DNA of 64,000 nucleotides from Synaphobranchus kaupii (GCA_029718625.1 CM056378.1:63077027-63141026), one strand, 5' to 3'; shown: positions 1 through 11,759, counted from the first letter of the stretch. The notes: generated by a model from the sequence alone, not told the origin. Made by a program: numbers and translations.

Positions 1-340
1 ATAAAATGAAAAGGCAAATGTATACTAAATGTGTGGTATTTAGTAATTTGTTATTTCATGGTGACATAATTTTCTGCTAATTTTATTTTGATAAACAATA
101 GCCAGTGGGGAACATGCAAGATGGTGTCTAAGTAGCTTTGCTGGAAGACAGTTTTTCATCTGTTTGCTTTGGAGAATGTACCTTTACACAAGAGATAGAT
201 TACGCTTAAAATAAATTACAGGATTAAAAAAAAGATTTAATTAGGAATGAAATAGGGAATTCAAAAAGGAAACAAAAATAGTGAAGTTATTCCTGAAGAA
301 ATATTCCTGTTTAATATCTGTTTAATATCTACAGCTTAAT
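1..340. other. AT-rich sequence, nothing recognised
   Basis: The sequence is rich in A and T and has several purine runs. I see no open frame of useful length, no terminal repeat and no RNA gene. It may be 5' material of the Penelope-like element that follows, or unrelated flank. Confidence 0.4.
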
Positions 341-1565
341 TCCAATTTGATCATTCGCAGCGCCGACAAAGGCGGAGCAGTAGATAAGGGGATAAAAAAA
401 CAACTTTTGAATAAACAAATTTACTCACCTCCTTGTGGCGTAGATATATTGATGACATACTGCTTGTGTGGGATGGTACTGTACATGAATTTGAGGATTT
501 CTTGAGGTTTGTGAATTCTAGAGACAGTCATTTGTCTTTTACAGAGGAACATGGTGTGAGATCCATTAATTTTCTGGACCTGACTATTTTTAAAGGTGAT
601 GACGGTAAACTTGAATCTACCATCTTCCGTAAACCCTTAAGCAGAAATACTCTGTTAAGAGCAGATTGTAATCACCCCCCGTCAACTGATACGTAATATA
701 CCGATCGGACAGTTCTTACACTTGAGACGCAACTGTAGCACGGATGCAGAATTTGAGAGCAACATCTGTCAGATGCGTAGCAGATTTCTCCAGAGAGGCT
801 ACAGTATTGTTGACGTTACCGCCGCTATTGACCGTGCCCGCCATACTGATAGGAAGTCCCTCCTCTGTAAAAAGCCGAAGCGTACTACCCCTCCTCGTAT
901 TTGCTTTTCCACTGAGTTCAATCCGGTCGCTAGAAGAGTTAAAAACATTGTCCGTAAACACTGGCCCATTCTCCAGAGTGACCCTCTTTTGAATAAATTT
1001 ACCTCCGAACCTCCGTGAGTGTGCTTTAGAAGGCCACATAACTTAAAAGATAAGGTGGGTCATAACATGATGAGTAGTCCGCAGAAAAAACCCTCTGGCT
1101 ACCTACGCCCCCTACGATAGAGGGTTTTATCGCTGTGGACATTGTGTCCATTGCTCTAATTCTAATGACATTAAAGTTTTCCGTCATCCACGTTCGGGCA
1201 AGGAATTCAAAATAACCACCTTCATTAACTGCAACACTACCCATGTAATATACATGTTGAAATGTATATGCTCCAAAATCTACATCGGTCAGACTAAGAG
1301 AGCCCTCAAACTTAGAATTGCTGAACATAAGACCGCGATCCGCTCCAAGAATATGGACTATGCGATTGCGCGACATTACGCTGAAGCCAATCATGGTTCT
1401 GTCTCTTCTCTAAAATTTTGGGGTATTGAGAGAGTCACTTTGTCATCCAGAGGCGGAGATATTATTAAGCAATTGCTCCGCAGAGAGGCGTACTGGATAC
1501 ATACACTTAATAGTGTGGAACCTAATGGGTTAAATGAGTCTCTGAATCTTTCATGTTTTTTGTAA
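341..1565 (+). pseudogene. Penelope-like RT plus GIY-YIG endonuclease polyprotein, broken
   Basis: The product would copy the element's RNA and nick target DNA. Visible pieces in order are: the RT motif SADKGG (about 358-380); the block around YIDDILLVW (433-696, palm domain); a thumb/linker in another frame (about 722-1018); a cysteine-rich linker with CGHCVHC (about 1131-1151); and a GIY-YIG nuclease with KIYIGQTKRA and a following EHK (1254-1565, ending in TAA). Frame changes occur near 690 and between 1018 and 1130. The RT fingers between the first motif and YIDD are gone. The endonuclease part is the best preserved. A Neptune- or Poseidon-type Penelope-like element is likely, but the clade would need a tree. 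Confidence 0.8.
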
Positions 1566-1806
1566 TTTGTGTGTAGGCTATTTGATTTTCATTATATATT
1601 GTTTATGCCATGCTCATAATAGGTTATTATTCAGTTTATTTACCCATGACATTTGTCGGTCTTCTCTCTACCCTGTTAAAGAATATAACATTGTGTATGT
1701 AGTATCTATTACGCAATTTATTAGTCCCACACATGCGCACCTTACTATGTGTAATTGATGGGAGGGTATTTATATACTTCCTGGTGTGTTGTCTGTATTT
1801 CCGGTT

Positions 1807-1845
1807 GACTCTGAAGAAGACGTCATGGACGTCGAAACGTCAGTC
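1807..1845 (+). ncRNA. Hammerhead ribozyme-like motif in the Penelope tail
   Basis: All parts of a minimal hammerhead are present in order. Stem I is GACT (1807-1810) paired with AGTC (1842-1845). The core CTGAAGA is at 1811-1817. Stem II is GACGTC (1819-1824) paired with GACGTC (1828-1833), with loop ATG. GAAA is at 1834-1837, and ACGT forms a self-complementary stem III ending at the expected GTC cleavage triplet (1839-1841). One extra A (1818) sits between the core and stem II. Stem III has no loop, so cleavage would need two copies pairing as a dimer, as reported for Penelope-type hammerheads. Activity is not shown by sequence. Confidence 0.65.
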
Positions 1846-1900
1846 TTATTAAATATTTTTTTGCTCTGAGCTCTGTGTGCTCCAGTCTTCCTTATCTCGG

Positions 1901-2690
1901 GTTAGTCCTAGCTAAGTGGTCCGCAGCTGCATGTCATATTGCTTTTATTATCTTAAATGTCTTATATACTTGACTTTCTTTAGGCCTCAAACCTCCAATT
2001 GCCGCTTGCGGCTATATTTGCAGTGTATTCTTATTTTGCAAAAGGTGCAGCCATGTTGTAAGCCTATAATTACACATGTATGTATTAATTTCTTGTCTTC
2101 CAAACCCCATAGACTCCTGTGTTGAATATAACCAGAAGAACCTCTCTGGCAACTGGACATTTTCAGATAACACATCTTCACCATTGAAGGAATTCTGGGA
2201 GTAAGTTCTTGAAAAGGTCTTCATAAACAGAAACATGGAATGATATATCAATAATTATTTTTAACCAGGGTTTTGGGGTCGTGGATTTGTGGGTTTGAGT
2301 TACTGTTTTATGCAGCGTGTTTACAAATAAATCACCCTTCAGTAAAAAAAAAAAAACACGCACACACAAGGAATGGAAACATCAATTATTTTGTATACTT
2401 TTGTAATTTTTCTTATTTTCTTTGTGTAAAAACACTTGCAGGACAGTTGTCACGCTGTCTTGTGGCAGCACTAGGGGCTGCGCCAATGATCGTCTAAACA
2501 GGAAATCACGTTTTTTTTAGTTGAGGACGATTATTTTAATAAAATCGTGATATGCTAATTAGTGTGCCGTCTGCCTGTCATTCTTTTTTTCAAATAAACT
2601 CTGACTGACTGCCTACGCTGTGTTCACAACTCAACGTATCATCTGATTGACGGACACTGGAAGTCATTCATTCCAATGGAGGATTATTAA
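1901..2690. other. Intergenic or repeat-derived sequence, no gene seen
   Basis: The stretch has a short poly-A run (about 2343-2355) and AT-rich blocks. No reading frame resembles a known family. It ends at the TTAA (2687-2690) that is the left target site of the next transposon. Confidence 0.4.
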
Positions 2691-3013
2691 AGGGATAGTT
2701 CGGAATTTTGGACATAATGTCTCAATTACAACTTACCCATGATGTAGTTGATTGATGGAAACCATTTTCAGATAATTCCATGCTGTCCCTTCTTTTGGAC
2801 ATACACACATTGCTAATGCTAGCGCAACTCTGAGGTATCAAGTAGCATCCACTACCAAACGCACTTAAACACTCCACAGTGCACCCAAAGCAAATAAAAT
2901 ACGACGACAGTCTATCAGGGTTATTTTCAGTGATTATACCATCATTTTTCAAGTCAAACTATCGTTGAATCCTTTACTTTGTGCTCACCTAAATTCTCAG
3001 TGGAAGTACGGCG
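2691..3013 (+). repeat. Left terminal inverted repeat of the TTAA element
   Basis: It matches the reverse complement of 12347-12660 over its whole length with scattered mismatches. It begins directly after TTAA. Homology stops shortly after the shared GTGGAAGTACG block at about 3000-3010. Confidence 0.85.
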
Positions 3014-3110
3014 GCGGAGCTAGCTGTAGATTAGCCAGGGTATCTGCCTGTAGGCTATCTGCTGTACTCTACAGTTGCCGACACAATCCGTTTTGCTGTA
3101 AAGTTACATA

Positions 3111-4632
3111 TGTAACAGTCGGGTGTAGGGCTGCTAATGTAATGACTACGCCACCTAGGGAGTTGCACCCTAGGAAATAGTTCTGCACCACAGATGCACC
3201 TAGTTACACAAAATGGGTTCCCCAGAGTTCTTTACAATAATAAGTCAGAGACGTGGTCTAGAATTCAAAAAGGAATGGTTTTATTGGAAAATACGATTTG
3301 TAGAAGAATAGCTGGAAGAGCTGTGGAATCAAGATCACTGAAACAGGACTAGCAATAATAATTAATTTAATAGAGTTGCAATTCATCAATTATAAGAGAA
3401 TACATTGACAATACTCCCAGTATTCACACCAACTACAGAATCAGGATAACTGGGAATAGAATTAATAGGAGTTATAACATTGACTAAACAATGCTTCCAG
3501 TATTTATAAAACCAATTGGCTAGCTAGAGTTAATTAACTACAGTGGGTAAGGACGCTGACGGGGAGAAGTATACTCACCAACAAGGGGAGGGGGCCCCAC
3601 GGTGCAAAAGTACTCACCAAATAGTGCTCCCACAGCAATGGCTTATACACAGCAAAAATCAGTGGCAAATGCGTGATTCCCGTGCAATTAAATTACCACA
3701 CGAATTGAAGGGGGGAAGCTCCACTAATGACTAAACCCCACCACCAGACAGCGTCGTGCCCACTGTTTGTCAGAAAACAATAAATTAGCTATTTAAAATA
3801 GATACAAAACACATTACCAATACCAGTTAGTTAATATTAAAACCTCGCCACTGTGCGCTGCTCGAGAATATTACCGGACAGCAGGGCAGCGCGACAAGCA
3901 CAAAAAGCACAAAACAAAACAAAACGCAGCTTATAATTATACCAAACTGTAAACTACCATCCGCTTCTACGAAACAGAATATACTTAAACAAAATGTATC
4001 CAAAGGAAGGCAAAACAAACGTAACTAAAGAGGCAAAACAGCAAATAAGGTTGCACCTAAAAATAAAACAAAATCAATCAGCTTACATTTGTTCTTCTGC
4101 TTAAAATTACCTCGGACGCCGAACAGCAGTCCTACTTCACCATAGGTCTACGTTACCTGGTCTAGCAGCGCATGTGAGCCAACAAAGCCATTTACCCAGA
4201 TAGGCAACCGGTCACGGAGCTCATTCACTGGCCTATCAACACCTTTAAATGAGAAATAAGTTTAGCGAAGTAGCACCAAACCATCGCAACACTTCACACT
4301 CTGGGAAATAACCTACCTAATAATGGCGATCACCACGGATATACCTCAACCGGGGGAAAGGAGCACGCTGTGATTAAAATATATATTAGTTCAGGCCAGG
4401 GATTACTAATGGACATAAACTGGCAAACAAACATTTCGCTTACCGATAGCCACCCAAGCAGGAGACCGGGTAGAGAGAACAAATCAGGAGCAAGCGCACA
4501 AGGGGGAGAGGACAGGTAAGGAGAGTTTAAATACTAGAACAGGTAATTGGCAGCAGCTACCTGGGTGGCCACAACCACACTCCCATTAAGCTACCTCAGA
4601 TCGGAAGTAAAGCGTTTACCCATCCTGTCACA
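3111..4632 (-). repeat. 3' LTR of the gypsy element
   Basis: The 1522-bp LTR is nearly identical to the one at 10287-11759. It has a block of roughly 77 bp at about 4151-4228 that the other LTR lacks, and it lacks the 47-bp insertion found in the other. Short ORFs in it are not conserved coding sequence. Confidence 0.92.
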
Positions 4633-4655
4633 ATCTACCCGGGTTTTTTTTTTCG
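4633..4655 (-). promoter_or_regulatory. Candidate polypurine tract of the gypsy element
   Basis: Read on the minus strand, a run of A preceded by G (complement of the T run at about 4644-4653) lies just before the 3' LTR. That is where plus-strand priming occurs in LTR elements. The bases touching the LTR are not purely purine, so this is a positional call. Confidence 0.45.
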
Positions 4656-4682
4656 TCGACCCGACGCTGCAACTTAGGAACC

Positions 4683-7600
4683 CTATAGAGTAGACAGGGT
4701 GTTAGACTCAGGCTCCTGGGAATTCCTAGCCCCTGTTGCCCTCCCCACTGCCTGTGGAAGATGGTGGACATTGGAATGTTGGCCTGCTGTCGGACGAGCG
4801 GATCTTCGCAATGTCATCTCGCTTGTGCCGAGCCGGTCCTCCACCGGGTAATCCATGGATACAGGTGGTATGCTCAACTGCACTGAGGGCAGATCCACAG
4901 GGACTGGAGCATGTACAGCAGGAACCTCAATGGACTGAGCTGGGGGGCCTTGGGGGGCCAACAGGGCAGAAGTAGTCGGATCCGTAGATAGCAGTGTGAG
5001 GACTGCTCGATGCGTTTCTGGCACCAGAACCCATAAGTCACCATCGAGGACCGTTTCCTCTTCCTGGGGTGGAGTCCTTCCCTCTGGCGGACTGGCCCTG
5101 GGGGTAAGATCAGGGGAGCTACTTTTAATCTGGCCCTTCAACATGGTACGGTGGACATGCCTCACCTTTTCCAGGTCAGCAATGGGTGCAACAGTGTATA
5201 CAGCCCCTCTCTCCTTCGGAGCCTTCAGCACCTGATACACGACTGGGCTCCACAGGTCATGGATCTTCCGACGGCCTCGCACACCGTAATTACGAAGATA
5301 GACTAACTGACCCTCCACCAACGGTACATCTCTCACCCGTTGATCGTGCCGCTCTTTGCGTCGGTCAGCAGCAGTGAGCAAGCGTTCCCGGACCCCCTCA
5401 AAAGCTACCTGGAGTCTAGTCTGATGTTCTTGTATCCAGTCATGCACACTGCCCGCCACTGGCTCCTGAATTTTGCCCAAAAGAAAGTCAACTGGTAATT
5501 GGGGGTCTTGACCAAACATAAGAAAATAAGGGCTCTCACCAGTTGTCTGATGAGGGGTGGAGTTATAACAGAAAACCATCTGTGGAAGGCAAGATGTCCA
5601 GTCCCGTTTCCTGGAGACCGGAAGGGTGCGTAGGAGATTGTGCAGGGTTCTATTGTAGCGTTCACATTGACCATTTCCAGCCGGGTGGTACGGGGTGGTA
5701 CGAGACTTCTCAACCCCATAAAGGCTACAAAGCTGTTGAATCAGGGAGCTCTCAAAACTCCGGCCCTGGTCCGAGTGTATACGACCTGGAACACCAAACT
5801 TGTAAAACCATTCGACCACTAGGACCTGAGCCACAGTACCGGCACGTTGGTCCCGGGTGGGAACAGCCAGGGTGTATTTACTGAAGATGTCGGTCATTAT
5901 AAGGACATTCTCAGTCCCATTATGGGAAGGCTCCAGCACTGTGAAATCTATAGCTAAGACTTAATTCAGTCGAGAGGCAAGCAAGTGGCCCATAAAACTA
6001 CGAGCAACTAGTTGTGTATCTTTAGATACCTGGCAACGCTCACACTCTTGGCACCAACGCCTCACCTCGGCACACATTCCGGGCCAATAACACCGCTGAC
6101 GCACCAACTCGGTGGTCCGCTCGACTCCCTGATGGCCGTGGTCTTGATGTTGCTGTGTCAACACGTCCTTCTTCAAAGTGGCTGGCAGGACCAGCTGGAG
6201 GACCTCCTCACCCCCATCAGGACGGAAGATCCGACGATAGAGCACACCATCCTTCTCCACCAGGCGATCCCACTCACGCAGCAGTGCCCAAGCTGATCTG
6301 GAGGTCTGTTGCCGTTCATCTGGGCCGGGGGGTTCCTTTCGTCGCCAAAACACCAGGGCTTCCTGTATGACTGGGTCAGCTGCCTGCAGAGTGAGCAAAT
6401 CAGAAGGAGTGTGCAAGGGCAAGGAAGAAATGGCAGCTTGAGTGACCTGAGTGATTGGCTCCACACCAGTAGCTTGTTGTAAGGACTCAGGTACTAAGGT
6501 GCCAGGAGCCAGGTTGCTAACATCATCGGGACCGGGCAAGTACTGTCGGAAAAGGGCGTCGGCGTTCCTATTACTTTTGCCTGTCCGGTACTTGAGGGTA
6601 TAGTTGAAGGCAGAGAGTTGTGCAGCCCACCGCTGCTCGGTGGCTCCCAGTATTGCGGAGGAGAGGTGGCTGAGGGGATTATTGTCGGTGTAAACGACAC
6701 ACTTCTACCCAAGCAAATATTCCCGAAATTTCTCTGTCATGGCCCACTTGAGCGCCAGAAACTCCAACTTCATAGAACTGTAATTAGACATATTGCGTTC
6801 AGTGGGTCTAAGACCTCGGCTAGCATACGCTATCGGTCTCACCCTGCCTTCCTGTTCCTGGGAAAGGACTGCCCCCAAACCACTATGGCTAGCGTCTACC
6901 TCCAGGATGAACGGCAAGGAGAAGTCAGCATAGGCTAATACAGGGGCAGCCACAAGTTTGTTTTTCAGCCTGTCAAAGCTCCTCTGGCACTGCTCCGTCC
7001 AGGCCACTGTAAAACTCTGACCTAACTCCCTCCTGGACTTCGTTCCAGCCAGCTCTGCCACCAATTTATGCAGGGGGGCTGCCAGCTTCGCAAACCCCTC
7101 TACAAAGCGCCGGTAGTAACTGGCAAAACCTAGGAAAGAGCGCAGCTCGGAAACATGGGTAGGTCGTTTCCAGCTGGCCACTGCCTCAACCTTTCCAGGG
7201 TCAGTCGCAACGCCTTCACTGGAGATGACATGGCCCAGGTACTGCACCTTTTTTTGAAAGAACGCGCATTTCTCCAGCTTGGCCTTGAGACCCTCCAGCT
7301 GCAGCCGGCCCAGCACCACTTCCAGACGTTCCAGATGCTGTGCTATGGTGGAAGAGAAAACAATAACGTCATCGAGGTAGAGGAGCAAAGACTGGCAATG
7401 TTGGGCCCCGAACATCCTCTCCATTAACCTCTGAAAGGTGCCGGGGGCATTGCATAGCCCAAAAGGCATCCGGTTCCATTCAAATAAACCGAATGGGGTG
7501 CAGAAGGCCGTCTTGGCTTTGTCATTCTCGCTGACAGGGACTTGGTTGTACCCGCTGGCTAAATCCATAGTGGAAAACCAGCGGGTACCAGAGCGCGTCC

Positions 7601-8865
7601 AATGATTCCTCGATGCGAGGTAGAGGGAATGCATCCTTCCGGGTCTTGCTGTTCAATTGACGGTAGTCCACACACATACGAAGACTACCGTCTTTCTTCT
7701 TGACCAGGACAATGGGGGAGGCATAGGGGCTACTACTTTCCCTGATGACCTGGGCCTCTAGCAGCTGGTGGATGTGGGCTTTGACTACCTCATACTCTGA
7801 AGGGGGTATACGTCTATAGCGCTGTCTAATTGGCACCTCATCTAGAAGTGGAATATCGTGAGAGATGAGGTTGGTACACCCCAAGTCACCATCATGGGTA
7901 GAGAAGACTGAACTATATTTGCACAGAAGGGACTTAACCTGGCCCTGTTCTTGATCAGACAAGGGGGAAAGGTCTACTGCCGCAATTGTATCCTGCACCA
8001 ACCTGGAAGCTGTCTGAGAAGAAATGGTAGCTGTGACACCCGTCACCTCAGAAACACCTGCAGGGAGACTGACAATATGAGCGTTACTCACTGTGCCTAG
8101 TGTGGTGCGAGGATAAAGCAAAACATCTGTGGTCCCTACATTAACTATAGGTATGTACACAGTACCCCTAATCACCCGAACCAAAGCTGGAGAGGCCAAT
8201 AGCCCCACAGGTAAACCAGAATCCGGAGGTTCAAAGAACACGGTATTACTAGAATACTGATCAGAACAGGTTGCTGCTACCAACTTCATGAAACCGCCAG
8301 GAATACGATCAGCCCTCCCACCCCGTACTTTTACCCTACTCAACTGATCAAATGGAGGATGGGCACTAGATTGATGGCACTGTTGCAGTGCCTGTATAAC
8401 TGGACTAGGGGCTTGTGACACAGAAAGCGAATCAAACAACGCCGGGCCATGTTGTCCAAAGAACTCATGATAGCATTTACCAATGACATTCATTCCCAGG
8501 ACGCCAGGGGCCTGTGAGGATAAACCACCTAGAGGGTCTTTAACAATCAGTACCCCACATCTTGGTATAACCTTACTACAAAGCTGAACATCTAGTTCCA
8601 GGTACCCAAGATACGGGATCGCTAGCCCATTGGCGGCCCGGAGCTGTAGCCAGTGGCAGGACTGGAGACGATCTTGGCCCCATGGTTTAAAATGCTGCAA
8701 AAAGAAACTCTCAGAAACCGTTGAGACCATGGACCTAGTGTCCACTAAACATGGCACTCCCACCCCACCAATAACCACCTTGATGTGAGGACAGGAGGAC
8801 ATCAACTTAGACACCGAGCCCAGACTACCCATAGCAACCCCTGAGCCTGTAGAGACCCCACCCAA
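4683..8865 (-). pseudogene. pol: gypsy pol: protease, RT, RNase H, integrase, with breaks
   Basis: On the minus strand the domains are as follows. The aspartic protease (about 8800-8700) reads LVDTRS where DTG is expected, so the key glycine is replaced. RT spans about 7790-7200 with FGLCNAPGTF and the catalytic YLDD. RNase H spans about 7000-6550 with VDASHSGLGA. Integrase (6500-5000) has a His/Cys zinc-binding end with CQECERC, then a catalytic core with D in AIDF, SDQG and GNGQCERYNR. The rest is a linker-like tail to the stop at 4683. Breaks are a frameshift near 7590, TAG at 6705-6707 and TAA at 5961-5963. The stop at 5961 lies four codons before the first catalytic aspartate. Pol is in a different frame from gag, so ribosomal frameshifting would have been needed. 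Confidence 0.9.
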
Positions 8866-8891
8866 ACTGTGGCTCAGCAGCTCGGTGGGTT

Positions 8892-9980
8892 TTAGTTTTC
8901 CGGCGGCTGTTGGGCGTGGGTTGGCCTATAGCCACTAGACGATGGAACTGCAATGGCAGTAGTCAGAGTGCGAGGGGGAACACGTTCGCCATCGCACTCT
9001 CTGGCAAAATGGCCAGGTTGTTGGCACCGCCTGCAGATGACCGGCCCACTACGTGGGGGCCCGCTACGCCTATTGGAATTTTGTAAAAGGGCAATGCTCT
9101 GGGTGATCTGATTCAATTGATCTTGTTGGCGCCTCAATATGTCTTTCAACTCATTCAACTCAGACCCCTGCCTGGTGTTACCAGACACAGCATTAGACGC
9201 TCCCAGAACCCCACACTGGATACCGTAAGTCGATGGAACAGAGTGACTTCGGCTCCGTGCACCCCGTGGCATGCCCTCCTGCTCCCACCTAATGGCTTCC
9301 CCACGGACCGCAAGCAACGTGGCGGTTGGCTGGCGACGTACCAATTGTTTCAACTCTCTACGGAGGGCACAGTCCAGGACATGTTCGACGAATTGGTCGC
9401 GCAACAATGCTTCTGCATTAGGCATAGCACTAGGTGCACTTTGTTTAACCTTATCCATGAGACACATTAAGGCAAGGGAAAATTCTTGCAATGTCTCCCC
9501 CTCCTGCTGCCTCCTGGAGAAGAACGCTTCCTGCAAGGCTACATAGGACCGAGAACACCCATACAACTCTTGCAATATAGCTATTATTTTAGTCGGGTCG
9601 CCCCTCTCTTCACAACTACGGTACCTGATCTCCTCCCTCACCTCACCTTCTAAATGATCAAACAGGAAGAACGCTTGGTCAACAATAGATAGGTGACGGG
9701 CCCGCATGCAAGCCTGCACCTCATCCACCCATTCATTAATACCTATGCCCATCTTACCGCTAAACATTGGGCACTTCCGATCTCTAGGGATATAAACGAG
9801 TCTTTCGGTTAGAGAAGGATTACTATTACTTAAGGTAATCGTAGGGGGTGGTACAGAGGAAGTGGGGGGCGCTGCAGTGGGACCTGACATTAGCGCTGCT
9901 GCCCGTTCCTGTAATAATCGTTCATTGTCAGCCTTCAATTGGGCTACTACATCCCTAAGCTGTTGCATTTCCTCCTCCAT
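8892..9980 (-). CDS. gag: gypsy Gag protein
   Basis: The structural protein packages element RNA into particles. I chose the ATG at 9980 because it opens a heptad-rich helix (MEEEMQQLRD) as expected for Gag; the open frame continues upstream only through leader sequence. The 362-residue product has an N-terminal coiled coil (about 1-30), a Pro/Ser-rich linker, a helical capsid-like domain (about 60-250) and a CX2CX4HX4C zinc knuckle (CRRCQQPGHFAREC) near residues 320-335. It is open throughout, unlike pol. It lies just after the leader and ends 27 bp before the first Met of pol. Confidence 0.88.
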   Translation of the reverse strand: MEEEMQQLRDVVAQLKADNERLLQERAAALMSGPTAAPPTSSVPPPTITLSNSNPSLTERLVYIPRDRKCPMFSGKMGIGINEWVDEVQACMRARHLSIVDQAFFLFDHLEGEVREEIRYRSCEERGDPTKIIAILQELYGCSRSYVALQEAFFSRRQQEGETLQEFSLALMCLMDKVKQSAPSAMPNAEALLRDQFVEHVLDCALRRELKQLVRRQPTATLLAVRGEAIRWEQEGMPRGARSRSHSVPSTYGIQCGVLGASNAVSGNTRQGSELNELKDILRRQQDQLNQITQSIALLQNSNRRSGPPRSGPVICRRCQQPGHFARECDGERVPPRTLTTAIAVPSSSGYRPTHAQQPPEN

Positions 9981-10265
9981 AATTGTCAAACAATTATACA
10001 ATGAGTACACAAACCACAAACTCACAAATACTGAAGACAAAAGCTGGAGGACACCACTGGAAGGTTGATGAGGTGAGTTGCTGGCAGGTATCTTAGTCCG
10101 TCCGGGGTCAGCTGCTGTTTTGCCTCTGCTAAAAAAAAGACTAACACGACCAATGGCTCCAAAACAAAGAAGGTGCCCTACAGGGCCTACACAAATGAAC
10201 CAACTGGTATTTAAAACAAACAAAAAAATAAAGAAAAGACACACGTCTCTGCTTTTACAAAGTAG

Positions 10266-10283
10266 ATCCTGCCGACTACGCCA
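10266..10283 (-). promoter_or_regulatory. Primer binding site of the gypsy element
   Basis: Three bases inside the 5' LTR the minus strand begins TGGCGTAGTCGGCAGGAT. TGG at this position is the complement of the CCA end of a tRNA. I could not assign the tRNA with confidence. Confidence 0.65.
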
Positions 10284-10286
10284 GAA

Positions 10287-11759
10287 TGTAACAGTCAGGT
10301 GTAGGGCTGCTAATGTAATGACTACGCCACCTAGGGAGTTGCACCCTAGGAAATAGTTCTGCACCACAGATGCACCTAGTTACACAAAATGGGTTCCCCA
10401 GAGTTCTTTACAATAATAAGTCAGAGACGTGGTCTAGAATTCAAAAAGGAATGGTTTTATTGGAACATACGATTTGTAGAAGAATAGCTGGAAGAGCTGT
10501 GGAATCAAGATCACTGAAACAGGACTAGCAATAATAGTTAATTTAATAGAGTTGCAATTCATCAATTATAAGAGAATACATTGACAATACTCCCAGTATT
10601 CACACCAACTACAGAATCAGGATAACTGGGAATAGAATTAATAGGAGTTATAACATTGACTAAATATAATTATTTATTACAATTTTGGTAGAAAAAAAAG
10701 GATATGTTTAACAATGCTTCCAGTATTTATAAAACCAATTGGCTAGCTAGAGTTAATTAACTACAGTGGGTAAGGACGCTGACGGGGAGAAGTATACTCA
10801 CCAACAAGGGGAGGGGGCCCCACGGTGCAAAAGTACTCACCAAATAGTGCTCCCACAGCAATGGCTTATACACAGCAAAAATCAGTGGCAAATGCGTGAT
10901 TCCCGTGCGATTAAATTACCACACGAAGTGAAGGGGGGAAGCTCCACTAATAACTAAACCCCACCACCAGACAGCGTCGTGCCCACTGTTGGTCAGAAAA
11001 CAATAAATTAGCTATTTAAAATAGATACAAAACACATTACCAATGCCAGTTAGTTAATATTAAAACCTCGCCACTGTGCGCTGCTCGAGAATATTACCGG
11101 ACAGCAGGGCAGCGCGACAACCACAAAACAAAACAAAACGCAGCTTATAATTATACCAAACTAAACTACCATCCGCTTATACGAAACAGAATATACTTAA
11201 ACAAAATGTATCCAAAGGAAGGCAAAACAAACGTAACTAAAGAGGCAAAACAGCAAATAAGGTTGCACCTAAAAATAAAACAAAATCAGTCAGCTTACAT
11301 TTGTTCTTCTGCTTAAAATTACCTCGGACGCCGAACAGCAGTCCTACTTCACCATAGGTCTATCAACACCTTTAAATGAGAAATAAGTTTAGCGAAGTAG
11401 CACCAAACCATCGCAACACTTCACACTATGGGAAATAACCTACCTAATAATGGCGATCACTACGGATATACCTCAACCGGGGGAAAGGAGCACGCTGTGA
11501 TTAAAATATATATTAGTTCAGGCCAGGGATTACTAATGGACATAAACTGGCAAACAAACATTTCGCTTACCGATAGCCACCCAAGCAGGAGACCGGGTAG
11601 AGAGAACAAATCAGGAGCAAGCGCACGAGGGGGAGAGGACAGGTAAGGAGAGTTTAAATACTAGAACAGGTAATTGGCAGCAGCTACCTGGGTGGCCACA
11701 ACCACACCCCCATTAAGCTACCTCAGATCGGAAGTAAAGCGTTTACCCATCCTGTCACA
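10287..11759 (-). repeat. 5' LTR of the gypsy element
   Basis: This 1473-bp LTR would hold the promoter. It carries a 47-bp AT-rich insertion (10665-10711) absent from the partner and lacks a block of roughly 77 bp that the partner has near 4151-4228. The outer end abuts CATA. Confidence 0.92.

Larger units (their letters stand above)
341..1900 (+). mobile_element. Penelope-like retroelement (EN-containing), 5'-truncated and internally deleted
   Basis: The element runs in the + direction. A Penelope-type RT block (SADKGG) is read at about 358-380, and the RT catalytic block YIDD lies at about 445. The GIY-YIG endonuclease follows, and a tail with a hammerhead-like fold ends near 1850. The part of RT between the first block and YIDD is missing, so the copy is internally deleted as well as truncated. 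Association of hammerhead motifs with Penelope-like elements is known for the group. The exact outer boundaries cannot be set because no second tail copy or target duplication is visible. Confidence 0.8.
3111..11759 (-). mobile_element. Ty3/gypsy LTR retrotransposon, nearly complete, minus strand
   Basis: Two LTRs (3111-4632 and 10287-11759) with inverted ends TGTAACAG/CTGTCACA are flanked by the 4-bp duplication CATA (3107-3110 and 11760-11763). Reading on the minus strand gives: 5' LTR, primer binding site, gag, protease, RT, RNase H, integrase, polypurine tract, 3' LTR. RNase H before integrase is the Ty3/gypsy order. No envelope frame is seen. It is inserted inside the TTAA element. Pol has one frameshift and two in-frame stops, so this copy is not autonomous. 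Confidence 0.93.

Noticed and set aside
716..1394. Minus-strand frames over the Penelope-like element
   Set aside because: They are shadows of the + strand RT and endonuclease frames and have no family resemblance.
3543..3734. Short + strand ORF present in both LTRs (also 10766-10957)
   Set aside because: It is duplicated only because it lies in the LTR; there is no sign of coding constraint or domain.
10266..10283. Naming the priming tRNA of the gypsy element
   Set aside because: I could not match the 18 bases to a specific tRNA 3' end with confidence from memory.
9980..10367. Upstream extension of gag to a Met at 10367
   Set aside because: It would start inside the LTR and cross the primer binding site, and the extension is hydrophobic leader-like sequence unlike Gag.
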